In this document: piece after piece, positions 9,562-17,461 of the stretch
Numbering within the stretch: position 1 is the stretch's first letter
How the letters are laid out: each line of letters opens with the position of its first letter
NCBI GenBank assembly: GCA_017443295.1
Contig: JAFSNT010000001.1
Span: 1-32,759, forward strand
DNA length: 32,759 bases
Direction: 5' to 3'
From: Clostridia bacterium
GTDB lineage: Bacteria > Bacillota > Clostridia > Christensenellales > Aristaeellaceae
Program-made: the position numbers and the translations under genes
The notes under the pieces: generated by a model
Told to the model about the DNA's origin: nothing
The model's input: the letters and a program-made list of their open reading frames with translations, nothing else
Databases searched by the model: none

Positions 9562-10514
9562 AAAAGAAACGTTTCGGCCTGGTGGCCCGGCGGGAAATGA
9601 AGGGCTACATCTTCCTGCTGCCCTGGCTCATCGGCTTTGTGTGCTTTTTCGCGGTGCCCCTGGTTCAATCCTTCATTTACAGCCTAAGCAACGTGAAAAT
9701 GACCGCCGCGGGCCGGAAAATGAGCTATGTGGGCTTTGACAACTTTAAGTACCTGTTCAATGAAGATACGGTGTTTACGGGCCTGCTGACCGATTTCTAC
9801 CGGGAAGCCATCCTGCGCCTGGCGGTGATCCTGGTGTTTTCCCTGGTGATTGCCATGATGCTGAACCACAACATCAAGGGCAAGGGCGTATACCGCACCA
9901 TCTTCTTCCTGCCCATCATCGTGGTGTCCGGCCCGGTGCTCCAGCGCCTGATGGACGAGGGGGCCACCACCGTGCCGCTCATTGAAAGCTACGGAGTGTC
10001 GGGCATCATTTCGGAACTGCTGCCCGCTTCCCTGGCCAATCCCTTGAACGGTCTGTTTACCCAATTGATCCTGGTGCTCTGGTATTCCGGCGTGCCCATC
10101 CTGATTTACATGGCGGGCCTGCAGAAAATAGACCGTTCGGTATACGAGGCGGCGCTGATCGACGGCGCGGGGGGCTGGGTGGCCTTCTGGAAAATCACCC
10201 TGCCCGCCATTCAGCCCATGATCCTGATCAACGGCATTTACACCTTGGTGTTTCTGGCCACCAGCGGCCTGAACAGCGTAATTTCCGAAATCAATTCCCG
10301 CATGTTCAATACGTCCTTTGGAGGCGGCTACGGCGTGGCCTCCGCCATGGCCTGGGTGTATACGCTCACCCTGGCCGTGGGGCTGCTGGTGATCTATCTG
10401 GTCACCAAGCCCCGAAAAGCCACGGTGGTTGAAGTGAGCAAAACCAGAGAGCAGATCAGGGTGGAGCGCTTGCACGCCCAGCGGGCCGCCGCCCGGAAAG
10501 GAGGCGCGGCATGA
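9558..10514 (+). CDS. Sugar ABC transporter permease, MalF type
   Basis: This 318-residue membrane protein begins with a short basic region and a first helix in LPWLIGFVCFFAVPLVQSFI. The EAA loop reads YEAALIDGAGGWVAFWKITL. The C-terminal tail is basic and cytoplasmic (VERLHAQRAAARKGG). Both ends overlap neighbours by ATGA, so it is co-translated with the DUF5696-like gene and with the partner permease. It and the next gene form a standard heterodimeric MalF/MalG pair, distinct from the permeases at 4496 and 13292. Imported sugar unknown. Confidence 0.9.
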   Translation: MKKKRFGLVARREMKGYIFLLPWLIGFVCFFAVPLVQSFIYSLSNVKMTAAGRKMSYVGFDNFKYLFNEDTVFTGLLTDFYREAILRLAVILVFSLVIAMMLNHNIKGKGVYRTIFFLPIIVVSGPVLQRLMDEGATTVPLIESYGVSGIISELLPASLANPLNGLFTQLILVLWYSGVPILIYMAGLQKIDRSVYEAALIDGAGGWVAFWKITLPAIQPMILINGIYTLVFLATSGLNSVISEINSRMFNTSFGGGYGVASAMAWVYTLTLAVGLLVIYLVTKPRKATVVEVSKTREQIRVERLHAQRAAARKGGAA

Positions 10515-11503
10515 CCACGAAAGCCAAACCCTCCGCATGGAAAAACAGGGCCCAGGCCATCAAAAAGGCCCTGGTGGGCAGCAACGGAAAGCTGGGCCTG
10601 GGGGCCAAGATCTTCCTGTATGTGATGCTCACCTCCCTGGGCTTTGTGTACATTTACCCCATTCTGCATATGGGGGTCACCAGCCTGAAATCGCTGACGG
10701 ATCTGCTGGACCCCTCCGTGCAGTGGCTGCCCCATCAATTGAGCCTGGATAATTACCAAAAGGCCCTGGAGGTCATGGGCTTCCGGGAGCATTTGATGGA
10801 TACGCTGCTGGTATCCTTCCTGCCCAGCCTCTTCCAAACCTTTTCCTGCGCCCTGGCGGGCTATGCCTTCGCCCGATTCCGCTTCAAGGGAAAGAATTTC
10901 TGGATGGCCTGCGTGCTGCTCACCTTCATTGTGCCTTTCCCGGTGCTCATGGTGCCCACCTACACCCTGTATTCCGATTACGGCATCTTAGGCTCTATCC
11001 TCACCATGATCCTGCCCGCCGCGGCCGGCCAGGGCCTGCGTAGCGCCATCTTCATTCTCATCTACAAGGCGTTCTACGAGCAGACCCCCGCCTCTCTGGA
11101 CGAGGCCGCCCGGGTGGACGGGGCCAGCGAAAAGCGCATCTTCTTCACCATCGGCGTGCCCCTGGGCCTGCCCGCCATGCTGACCACCTTCCTGTTTTCC
11201 TTCGTGTGGTACTGGAATGAAACCTACACCACCAGCCTGTACATGGGCAACGCCGCCCTGGGGGATACCCATAGCGTGTCCACGCTGCTGATGGAGCTGA
11301 GCAAATTTGAGGACAGCTACAAGGCCTACCTGGAAAAGGTCAGCGGCTGGGCCGCCAAAATGGGCGGGGCCACCAACATTCAAAACGAGGCCGTCACCAT
11401 GGCCGGCACCATTTTGACCATCCTGCCCCTCTTGATCATCTACTTCTGTTTGCAGCGGTACTTTACCGAAGCCATCGACAGAAGCGGCATCACGGGTGAA
11501 TAA
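10511..11503 (+). CDS. Carbohydrate ABC transporter permease, MalG type
   Basis: The 330-residue product has a basic N-terminus, a first helix at about residues 35-57 and the EAA loop DEAARVDGASEKRIFFTIGV. The sequence VSFLPSLFQTFSCALAGYAF and the following helices are typical of MalG-type subunits. It starts in the last four bases of the previous permease gene and is followed after 88 bases by the second binding protein, which most likely supplies its ligand. Confidence 0.9.
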   Translation: MTTKAKPSAWKNRAQAIKKALVGSNGKLGLGAKIFLYVMLTSLGFVYIYPILHMGVTSLKSLTDLLDPSVQWLPHQLSLDNYQKALEVMGFREHLMDTLLVSFLPSLFQTFSCALAGYAFARFRFKGKNFWMACVLLTFIVPFPVLMVPTYTLYSDYGILGSILTMILPAAAGQGLRSAIFILIYKAFYEQTPASLDEAARVDGASEKRIFFTIGVPLGLPAMLTTFLFSFVWYWNETYTTSLYMGNAALGDTHSVSTLLMELSKFEDSYKAYLEKVSGWAAKMGGATNIQNEAVTMAGTILTILPLLIIYFCLQRYFTEAIDRSGITGE

Positions 11504-11516
11504 CCCGATATCTTTG

Positions 11517-11548
11517 CGGAAGAAGGCGGTGCGTTGCCTTCGGTTCCG
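11517..11548 (+). other. Stem-loop between permease and binding-protein genes
   Basis: CGGAAGAAGGC (11517-11527) pairs with GCCTTCGGTTCCG (11536-11548), with a two-base bulge and an eight-base loop. No U-tract follows, so it is not an obvious terminator. It may block exonucleases or mark an RNA processing point that raises expression of the binding protein. Confidence 0.45.
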
Positions 11549-11591
11549 TGTCAGATATAGCAATACCAAGAACAAAAAAGGAGGTTTCCCC

Positions 11592-12932
11592 ATGAAAAAG
11601 CTGCTTTCCATGCTGCTGATCCTGGCGCTGGCGATGAGCGCGATGCCCTTTGCCCTGGCCGAAGGATTGGAACCCCTGACCACCGATGAAATCACCTTGC
11701 GGTATGCCTGCTGGGGCCAGGCGGAAGCCGGCGAGCCCGAAGTGCTGCAGGCGCTGATCGCCCAGTTTGAAGAAGCCCATCCCAACATCCACGTGGAATT
11801 TGTGCCCATCGATCAGGGCACCTGGGACGCGGGCCTGACCAACCTGGCCTCTCAGGGCCAGCTGCCCGATGTGTTCTGGGTCTTCTCTGTCAGCGCCGCC
11901 GTGTCCAATGAGTGGGCCCTGGATCTGACTGAATTCTATGAAAAGGACCCGGACGCTCAGGAGCTGTACCCCACCATGGTGTCCAGCAGTAAGATCGGCG
12001 GAAAGAACTATTCCTATCCCGCCGTGCTGTTCCCCCACATGGTATTCATGAACAAGACCCTGTTCGATAAGTACAATGTGGATCTGCCCTCCACTGACTG
12101 GACCTGGGACGATTACTTCGATCTGGCCGAGGAGCTGAGCCATCCCGAGGAATTCTATTTCGGCGTTTCCAATCCCCTGTATGTGGATTTGTTCCCCGCC
12201 GCCATCAACGGCAACCAGGGCAAGTTCGGCTGGGACGGCGAAGCGTACCACTTTGACGACGCTTGGGTGGAAGCTGTGGAAACCCGCGCCGAAGTGATCA
12301 ACAACAAGATTTGTGAGTGGATGAGCGCGGAAGACAAGGAAGCCGTGCTGGGCGATCCCGGCGCCTGGCCTCCCGGAAAGGGCCGCACCGCCATGCACAT
12401 TGACTGGCCCTGGACCATGGCCATGTTCAACACCACCGTGAAGGAAGAAACCGGCTGCGAATTCGTGTACTATCCGCTGCCCATGGGCGAAGGCAAGGGC
12501 GAGTTGGCCATCGTGGATAACGGCATCATCGCCGCCTCCACCGAGCATCCCCGGGAAGCCTGGGAGCTGGCCAAGTGGATGAGCTGGGGCCCCATGGCCG
12601 CTTTAAAGCGTCAGGAAACCTACCGTTCCCTGGGCTATCCCGTCAGCCGTATGCCTGTGGTAAGCACCCCCGAAGTGTGGCAGGATCTGGTGGACAACGC
12701 GGACGACACCATCAAGGGCTTCTATGAAGCAGTGCTCACCCGCGGCGTCAACTTCGTTCCCTCCAACTGGCCGGTGTGCCCGGGCTGGGGCGAAATTGAA
12801 GCCTACTACAATTCCAACGATATCGACGGCAAGATCCTGCGGGGCGAACTGAGCGCCGCCGACGTGGCCGCCGAATTGGAAGAAGTGGCCAACCGCGGCC
12901 GGGACAACTACCTGGCCTCCATCGCGGAATAA
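11592..12932 (+). CDS. Extracellular sugar-binding protein (solute-binding family 1)
   Basis: The 446-residue product has a signal peptide ending in FALA and no lipobox cysteine. The mature part is a standard family 1 binding protein, with EVLQALIAQFEEAHPNIHVE near the N-terminus, QGQLPDVFWVF and AWELAKWMSW. The ATG at 11592 sits 7 bases after AAGGAGG (11578-11584); an upstream in-frame start at 11496 would place the signal peptide inside the protein and is rejected. It follows the permease pair at 9558-11503, its most likely partners. Several aromatic residues (WGQ, TDWTWDDY, WPWTMA) fit a sugar site, but the ligand cannot be read from sequence. Confidence 0.9.
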   Translation: MKKLLSMLLILALAMSAMPFALAEGLEPLTTDEITLRYACWGQAEAGEPEVLQALIAQFEEAHPNIHVEFVPIDQGTWDAGLTNLASQGQLPDVFWVFSVSAAVSNEWALDLTEFYEKDPDAQELYPTMVSSSKIGGKNYSYPAVLFPHMVFMNKTLFDKYNVDLPSTDWTWDDYFDLAEELSHPEEFYFGVSNPLYVDLFPAAINGNQGKFGWDGEAYHFDDAWVEAVETRAEVINNKICEWMSAEDKEAVLGDPGAWPPGKGRTAMHIDWPWTMAMFNTTVKEETGCEFVYYPLPMGEGKGELAIVDNGIIAASTEHPREAWELAKWMSWGPMAALKRQETYRSLGYPVSRMPVVSTPEVWQDLVDNADDTIKGFYEAVLTRGVNFVPSNWPVCPGWGEIEAYYNSNDIDGKILRGELSAADVAAELEEVANRGRDNYLASIAE

Positions 12933-12935
12933 TCC

Positions 12936-13272
12936 CATTCAGCTGACGCTGAATGGCGCATGAAAGCGGAATCGGGATTTCGCTTTCATGCGGGGCATCC
13001 ATTTGCTGTAAAATGGCATTCTCGTCCCCTGACGGGGCCGATAGCGCTCATTTTACGGCCGCAAATGGATAGAGGAAGCGGCTTTCAGCCGCTCCTCGCC
13101 GCCGCGCATGTCGCCGGCTGCGGATTACAGTCAAGGGGTGTTCCCCCCTTGACGATTCCCCGTGGACCCGGCACTTGATTGCTTATCTGTTGCTTGATTG
13201 ATAACGATTAAGAAAAGATATTGATTTGTTCGTTTAGTTTCCCCGGGGAGGCGCGACGCACCCGCGCCTCCC
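12936..13272 (+). other. Intergenic array of six stem-loops
   Basis: The 359-base gap between binding protein and permease is filled with hairpins: 12936-12955 (8-bp stem), 12959-12990 (10 bp), 12997-13070 (10 bp plus an inner 8 bp), 13072-13097 (7 bp plus 4), 13130-13153 (9 bp) and 13246-13272 (10 bp). The last lies just before the permease ribosome binding site. None is followed by a clear U-tract. Such structures can stabilise the upstream binding-protein mRNA and lower downstream permease expression, as the malE-malF region does. A new regulatory RNA is also possible. Confidence 0.7.
13194..13222 (+). promoter_or_regulatory. Candidate internal promoter before the fourth permease
   Basis: TTGATT at 13194-13199 and GATATT at 13217-13222 are separated by 17 bp in a short AT-rich patch within otherwise GC-rich DNA. 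It would give the permease and the enzymes downstream their own transcript. Confidence 0.3.
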
Positions 13273-13291
13273 TTACGGGAAGGACAACTCC

Positions 13292-14176
13292 ATGGAAAGG
13301 CAGGCTGTTCCCATGCGCAGAACGCGATTCAACCCGGACAGATTCCATCTGAACCAGCTGCCCATGTATGCGGTGCTGGTTCCGCTGGCTTTGTTTATGA
13401 GCCTGCCCATCCTGTTTATCATTAACCATGCCTTCAAGCCCATTGAGGAATTATTCGCCTTTCCGCCCCGGTTCCTGGTCAGCAATCCCGTATGGGACAA
13501 CTTTACCAAGCTGGCCCGTCAGGCCTCCCAGGGCGGCATTTCCATCAGCCGCTATGTGTTCAACAGCCTGGTGGTCACCCTGTCCGTGGTAGGCTTGAGC
13601 GTCGTCATCAGCTCCATGGCGGCCTTCGCCCTGAGCAAGCTGCGCTTCCGGGGCAAAAGCACCTTAATGGAAATCAACAATCTGGCCATGATGTTCGTGC
13701 CCGTTGCCGTGATCATTCCCCGGTATCTGCTCATTGATAAGCTGGGCATGATCAACACCTATTTCGCCCATATTCTGCCCCTGATCGCCATGCCGGTGGG
13801 CATGTTCCTGGTGAAGCAGTTCACCGATCAGGTGCCCGATTCCCTCATCGAAGCCGCCATCGTGGACGGCGCGGGGTACTTCCGGGTATTCTTTAAAATC
13901 GTTCTTCCGCTGGTGCGGCCCGCCATCGCCACTGTGGCGATCCTGGCCTTCCAATCGGTGTGGAACAACACCGAAACCTCCATCATGTTCACCAACAAGG
14001 AAAACATGCGCACCCTGACCTTCTATATGAACACCCTTGCCAGCAACACCAACGCTGTAGCGGGCCAGGGCATTGCCGCCGCCGCGTCGCTGATCATGTT
14101 TTTGCCTAATTTGATCCTGTTTATCTGCATGCAGAGCAAAGTGATGAACACCATGGCCTATTCGGGCCTGAAATGA
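13292..14176 (+). CDS. Carbohydrate ABC transporter permease, MalG type
   Basis: The 294-residue protein has a basic N-terminus, a first helix at about residues 24-44, and the EAA loop IEAAIVDGAGYFRVFFKIVL followed by PLVRPA. The ATG at 13292 is preceded by GGGAAGGA (13277-13284). It stands apart from a MalF-type neighbour: the binding-protein gene and the hairpin array separate it from the others. It may be the partner of the MalF-type protein at 4496, which also lacks an adjacent MalG gene, giving two importers interleaved in one locus. The secreted GH43 gene follows after 21 bases. Confidence 0.9.
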   Translation: MERQAVPMRRTRFNPDRFHLNQLPMYAVLVPLALFMSLPILFIINHAFKPIEELFAFPPRFLVSNPVWDNFTKLARQASQGGISISRYVFNSLVVTLSVVGLSVVISSMAAFALSKLRFRGKSTLMEINNLAMMFVPVAVIIPRYLLIDKLGMINTYFAHILPLIAMPVGMFLVKQFTDQVPDSLIEAAIVDGAGYFRVFFKIVLPLVRPAIATVAILAFQSVWNNTETSIMFTNKENMRTLTFYMNTLASNTNAVAGQGIAAAASLIMFLPNLILFICMQSKVMNTMAYSGLK

Positions 14177-14197
14177 TATAAAGGGGGATTCATAAAA

Positions 14198-16498
14198 ATG
14201 CTGAAAAAGCTTGTGATCGTCCTCCTGGGAGTGATTTTGATGCTGCCTTTTTCTTCCCTGGGGGAGGATTACCAGAACCCCATGACCATCCCGGGCCAGT
14301 ACCCGCCCATCAGGGGCGCGTCCTACGATTACGGCATCGGCGACCCCTTCGTGATGCGGTTCAACGGCCTGTATTATCTGTACGCTTCCTCCTGCGAGGA
14401 CCGGGTGCGGGTGTACACCAGCCGGGATTTAATCAACTGGGAATTTCAGGGCTGGTGTACCGAAAATAAGGACGTGTATTTCGCCTACGCGCCGGAGGTG
14501 ATTTACTGGCGGGGAGACTTTTATATGATTACCTCCCCCAACGGCGGCGGGCATTACATATTAAAAAGCGATTCGCCCCTGGGCGTTTTCCGCCCCGTGA
14601 CGGGCAATTTCGGCTATCAGATCGATGGCTCCTTTTTCGTGGAGGATGACGGGCGGCTGATGATCCTGTTCCCGGAGGACAGCCAGATCAAGCAAGCGTA
14701 CCTGAACCCGGATACCCTGCTGCCAAACGGCATCAAGTATTCCACCACTGCCACCTTGCACCACTGGACGGAGGGCCCCGGGCTGTTCCGGAGGGGAGAA
14801 TGGTATTATCTCACCTTTACGGGCAACCATGTGCTGTCCTCCGGCTATCGGGTGGCCTACGCCAGTCGTTTGGGCAGCAGCGCGGGAAAATTCACCCAGC
14901 CCGCGGATGATACGATATTGATTCACAGCGTGTTCGGCGATGATTTTACTGGCCTGGGCCATTCCAGCAATTTCATCGGGCCTGATCTGGACAGCCTGTA
15001 CACTGCCTATCATTCCTTTGTGAACATCAACGGCCCGGCTCGGTTGTATAACCTGGACCGGCTGTTCACCAACGGCGGCGTTTTGTACACCACCGGCCCC
15101 ACCAACTTCCCCATGCCCGCGCCGAATATGCCGGATGTGTACGGCGACGCGGCGGGGGAATTGAATGATTTTTCGGAAACGGAAGCGGGCTATTTCGCTC
15201 AAATTGCGGATACGCATGTTTTTACCCAGGAATGTAATTTTTCCCTGACGGAAAACGGGGAAGCCATTTGGCAGGCGGGCCGCTGCCAAGATCAGCCGGT
15301 GATGATTCGCACAAACGGACAAGCGATTTCGCTGTACATCGGGGATGAAGAAAGAATTGCTGAACTTGTTCCCGAATTGGGAGCCCTCGGCAGGCTGCAC
15401 ACCCTGCGGGTGGAATGCAATGAAGAATTCTTTTATGCTTATATCGATGGTATGCGCCTGATCACCTTAGCGAACCCGGCCTTCACAGCGTCCCAATTCG
15501 GCGCGGTGAAGGGCGAAGGTGTATCTTATTCCTTCCTGGCCTGCACGGCCCAGGCCCTGGGCTCCGGGGACGATACCGCCCTCAAGGTGATCCCTGGTAC
15601 ATTCAGCGCCATTCACGCTTTGAACAGCGAAGAATTATCCTGGCAGGAATATGGGAAGCAAATGGAGAAAGTTCCTACTCTGGGCACAGCATATTACGCT
15701 GTCCGGGTGGTGGAGGCGGGAAATTACTGCTTCGATTTGACCGTTTTGAAGGAAGACGGCGGAAAGCAATTCACCATGCTGCTGGACGGGGAACCGCTGC
15801 TGAACGGCACAGTGCCCGCATTCAACGGGAAAGAGGACTTCTTTACCTTCACTTCTTTGCCCGTTTCCCTGCCCGCCGGGGACCATATCCTGACGGCGGC
15901 GGGCGATGAAATCACGGTCAGCCGAATCGGCAGCTTCCGGTTCGCGGAAACAATGGTATACAAAAGCGATTTTGCCGATAAGCAGCAGCGAAAGGAAATC
16001 ACCACGCTGGGCGCGTTCGCCGTGAATTTTGACAAAGCCGTTCTTTCCGTCAAGCAGGGAAAAACGGGCTTTGCGCTCTTGGGACAGGAAGGATATACCG
16101 ATTATGAAATGCGGGTGCGGTTCATCCCGCCGGTCAACGGCAGCGGGGCCAGCGGCATCCTGATTAGGGGCAGCAACGTGAGCCTGTACGACGCCCAGGT
16201 GAAGGAAAGCTATTTCGGCTATGGCATCATCCTGTCCAAGCTGGGCTTCAACGTGCAGAAAATGCATTACGGCAGCCAGAGCATGCTGGGCTTTATCAAT
16301 GTGAACGCCTGGAAGGACGCGGCGGAAGCGGAAATCGCTGTGCGGGTGCAGGGCAATACCCTGTCTATCGGCCTGCCGGGAGAGGAACCGCTCTTTACGT
16401 TCACGGACGCCCGGCCCTTCACCCACGGCCTGTGCGGCTTTTTCGGCACAGGGAAGGAATTGACCGTGCTTTCCTGCGATATGATACCGCTGAATTGA
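14198..16498 (+). CDS. Secreted GH43-family glycoside hydrolase with C-terminal beta-sandwich domains
   Basis: The 766-residue enzyme has a signal peptide (1-22). A five-bladed GH43 propeller spans about 30-310. The catalytic triad is visible: base Asp49 in GIGDPFV, pKa-modulating Asp143 in YQIDGSFF, and acid Glu192 in HWTEGPG. Two later beta-rich regions (about 330-450 and 590-760) look like concanavalin-type sugar-binding domains, separated by a CBM-like part (about 465-580). GH43 enzymes cleave arabinose, xylose or galactose side groups or beta-linked chains by inversion. Here the product would feed the nearby ABC importers. It resembles the enzyme at 19384, which lacks a signal peptide. 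The start follows AAAGGGGG. Confidence 0.85.
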   Translation: MLKKLVIVLLGVILMLPFSSLGEDYQNPMTIPGQYPPIRGASYDYGIGDPFVMRFNGLYYLYASSCEDRVRVYTSRDLINWEFQGWCTENKDVYFAYAPEVIYWRGDFYMITSPNGGGHYILKSDSPLGVFRPVTGNFGYQIDGSFFVEDDGRLMILFPEDSQIKQAYLNPDTLLPNGIKYSTTATLHHWTEGPGLFRRGEWYYLTFTGNHVLSSGYRVAYASRLGSSAGKFTQPADDTILIHSVFGDDFTGLGHSSNFIGPDLDSLYTAYHSFVNINGPARLYNLDRLFTNGGVLYTTGPTNFPMPAPNMPDVYGDAAGELNDFSETEAGYFAQIADTHVFTQECNFSLTENGEAIWQAGRCQDQPVMIRTNGQAISLYIGDEERIAELVPELGALGRLHTLRVECNEEFFYAYIDGMRLITLANPAFTASQFGAVKGEGVSYSFLACTAQALGSGDDTALKVIPGTFSAIHALNSEELSWQEYGKQMEKVPTLGTAYYAVRVVEAGNYCFDLTVLKEDGGKQFTMLLDGEPLLNGTVPAFNGKEDFFTFTSLPVSLPAGDHILTAAGDEITVSRIGSFRFAETMVYKSDFADKQQRKEITTLGAFAVNFDKAVLSVKQGKTGFALLGQEGYTDYEMRVRFIPPVNGSGASGILIRGSNVSLYDAQVKESYFGYGIILSKLGFNVQKMHYGSQSMLGFINVNAWKDAAEAEIAVRVQGNTLSIGLPGEEPLFTFTDARPFTHGLCGFFGTGKELTVLSCDMIPLN

Positions 16499-16507
16499 GG
16501 GGGTCCC

Positions 16508-17461
16508 ATGAAAAATTTAGATTTAACCATTCGGGAGCCGGAGGAACTGGCAAAGGTGGCCCGGGCCCTGGGCTCGGAGGTGCGGCTGCGCATCATGCAA
16601 TTGCTGGGAGATCAAAGCATGAGCGTGGTGGAGCTGGCGGAGGCCATGGGGGTGCCGCTCTCCACCGTGAGCAACAACATTGTGGTGCTGGAGGAGGCGG
16701 GGCTTATCCGCACGGAGCGGAAAAACGGCCTGCGGGGCACCATGAAGCTGTGCAGCCGCAAGCGCGACCAAATCCACATCGACCTGGTGGCCGCGGAGCA
16801 AAGGAAGATCGAATCCTTTTTCCAGTATATGCCCATCGGGAACTATACCGACTGCCATATCGTGCCCACCTGCGGCATGGCGGGCACCCAAAGCAGCATC
16901 GGCGTGCAGGATGATACGGCCCTGTTTTATGAGCCGGAGCATTTCGGGGCGCAGCTGCTTTGGTTCCAGGGCGGGTATGTGGAATACCGGTTCAGCAGCC
17001 GCCATGCGCTGAACAGGAAATTGCACTGCCTGGAGGTCAGCTTCGAGGCCTGTTCGGAAGCGCCCAATTACCGGCTGGATTGGCCCAGCGATATTACCGT
17101 ATGGATCAACGGCATTGAATTGGGCACCTGGCGCTGCCCCGGGGATTTCGGAGGGCGACAGGGCCGGTGCACCCCCATTTGGTGGCCCCGGTCCGCCACC
17201 CAGTACGGCATCGTGAAGCGCTGGCGGGTGGATGAAAGCGGCTGCAAGTTAGACGATGAACGGATTTCCTCCGTCACTCTGGAGCAGCTGCGCTTAAAGG
17301 AGCACCCCTACATCACCCTGCGCATCGGCATCAAGGAGGACGCGGAGCAGCAGGGCGGCATCAATTTGTTCGGCGAACAGTTTGGCGATTACAATCAAGC
17401 GATTATTATGCGGCTGGATTCCATCGCAGAGTCCGCCGCCGAAGGGAGCAATGCATCATGA
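16508..17461 (+). CDS. ArsR-type winged-helix regulator with large C-terminal domain
   Basis: The 317-residue protein starts with an ArsR-like winged helix-turn-helix (about 12-85), with LGSEVRLRIMQLL, the recognition segment SVVELAEAMGVPLSTVSNNI and a wing in RTERKNGLRGTMKL. No metal-binding cysteine pair typical of ArsR metal sensors is visible in the helix. The remaining 230 residues (rich in Trp, Tyr and Arg; for example SDITVWINGIELGTWRCPGD) probably bind a ligand, perhaps a sugar, by inference from its place between glycosidase genes. Related regulators sit beside glycosidase genes in Paenibacillus, from memory. It starts 9 bases after the GH43 stop and overlaps the GH2 gene by ATGA. 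Likely the local regulator. Confidence 0.75.
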   Translation: MKNLDLTIREPEELAKVARALGSEVRLRIMQLLGDQSMSVVELAEAMGVPLSTVSNNIVVLEEAGLIRTERKNGLRGTMKLCSRKRDQIHIDLVAAEQRKIESFFQYMPIGNYTDCHIVPTCGMAGTQSSIGVQDDTALFYEPEHFGAQLLWFQGGYVEYRFSSRHALNRKLHCLEVSFEACSEAPNYRLDWPSDITVWINGIELGTWRCPGDFGGRQGRCTPIWWPRSATQYGIVKRWRVDESGCKLDDERISSVTLEQLRLKEHPYITLRIGIKEDAEQQGGINLFGEQFGDYNQAIIMRLDSIAESAAEGSNAS

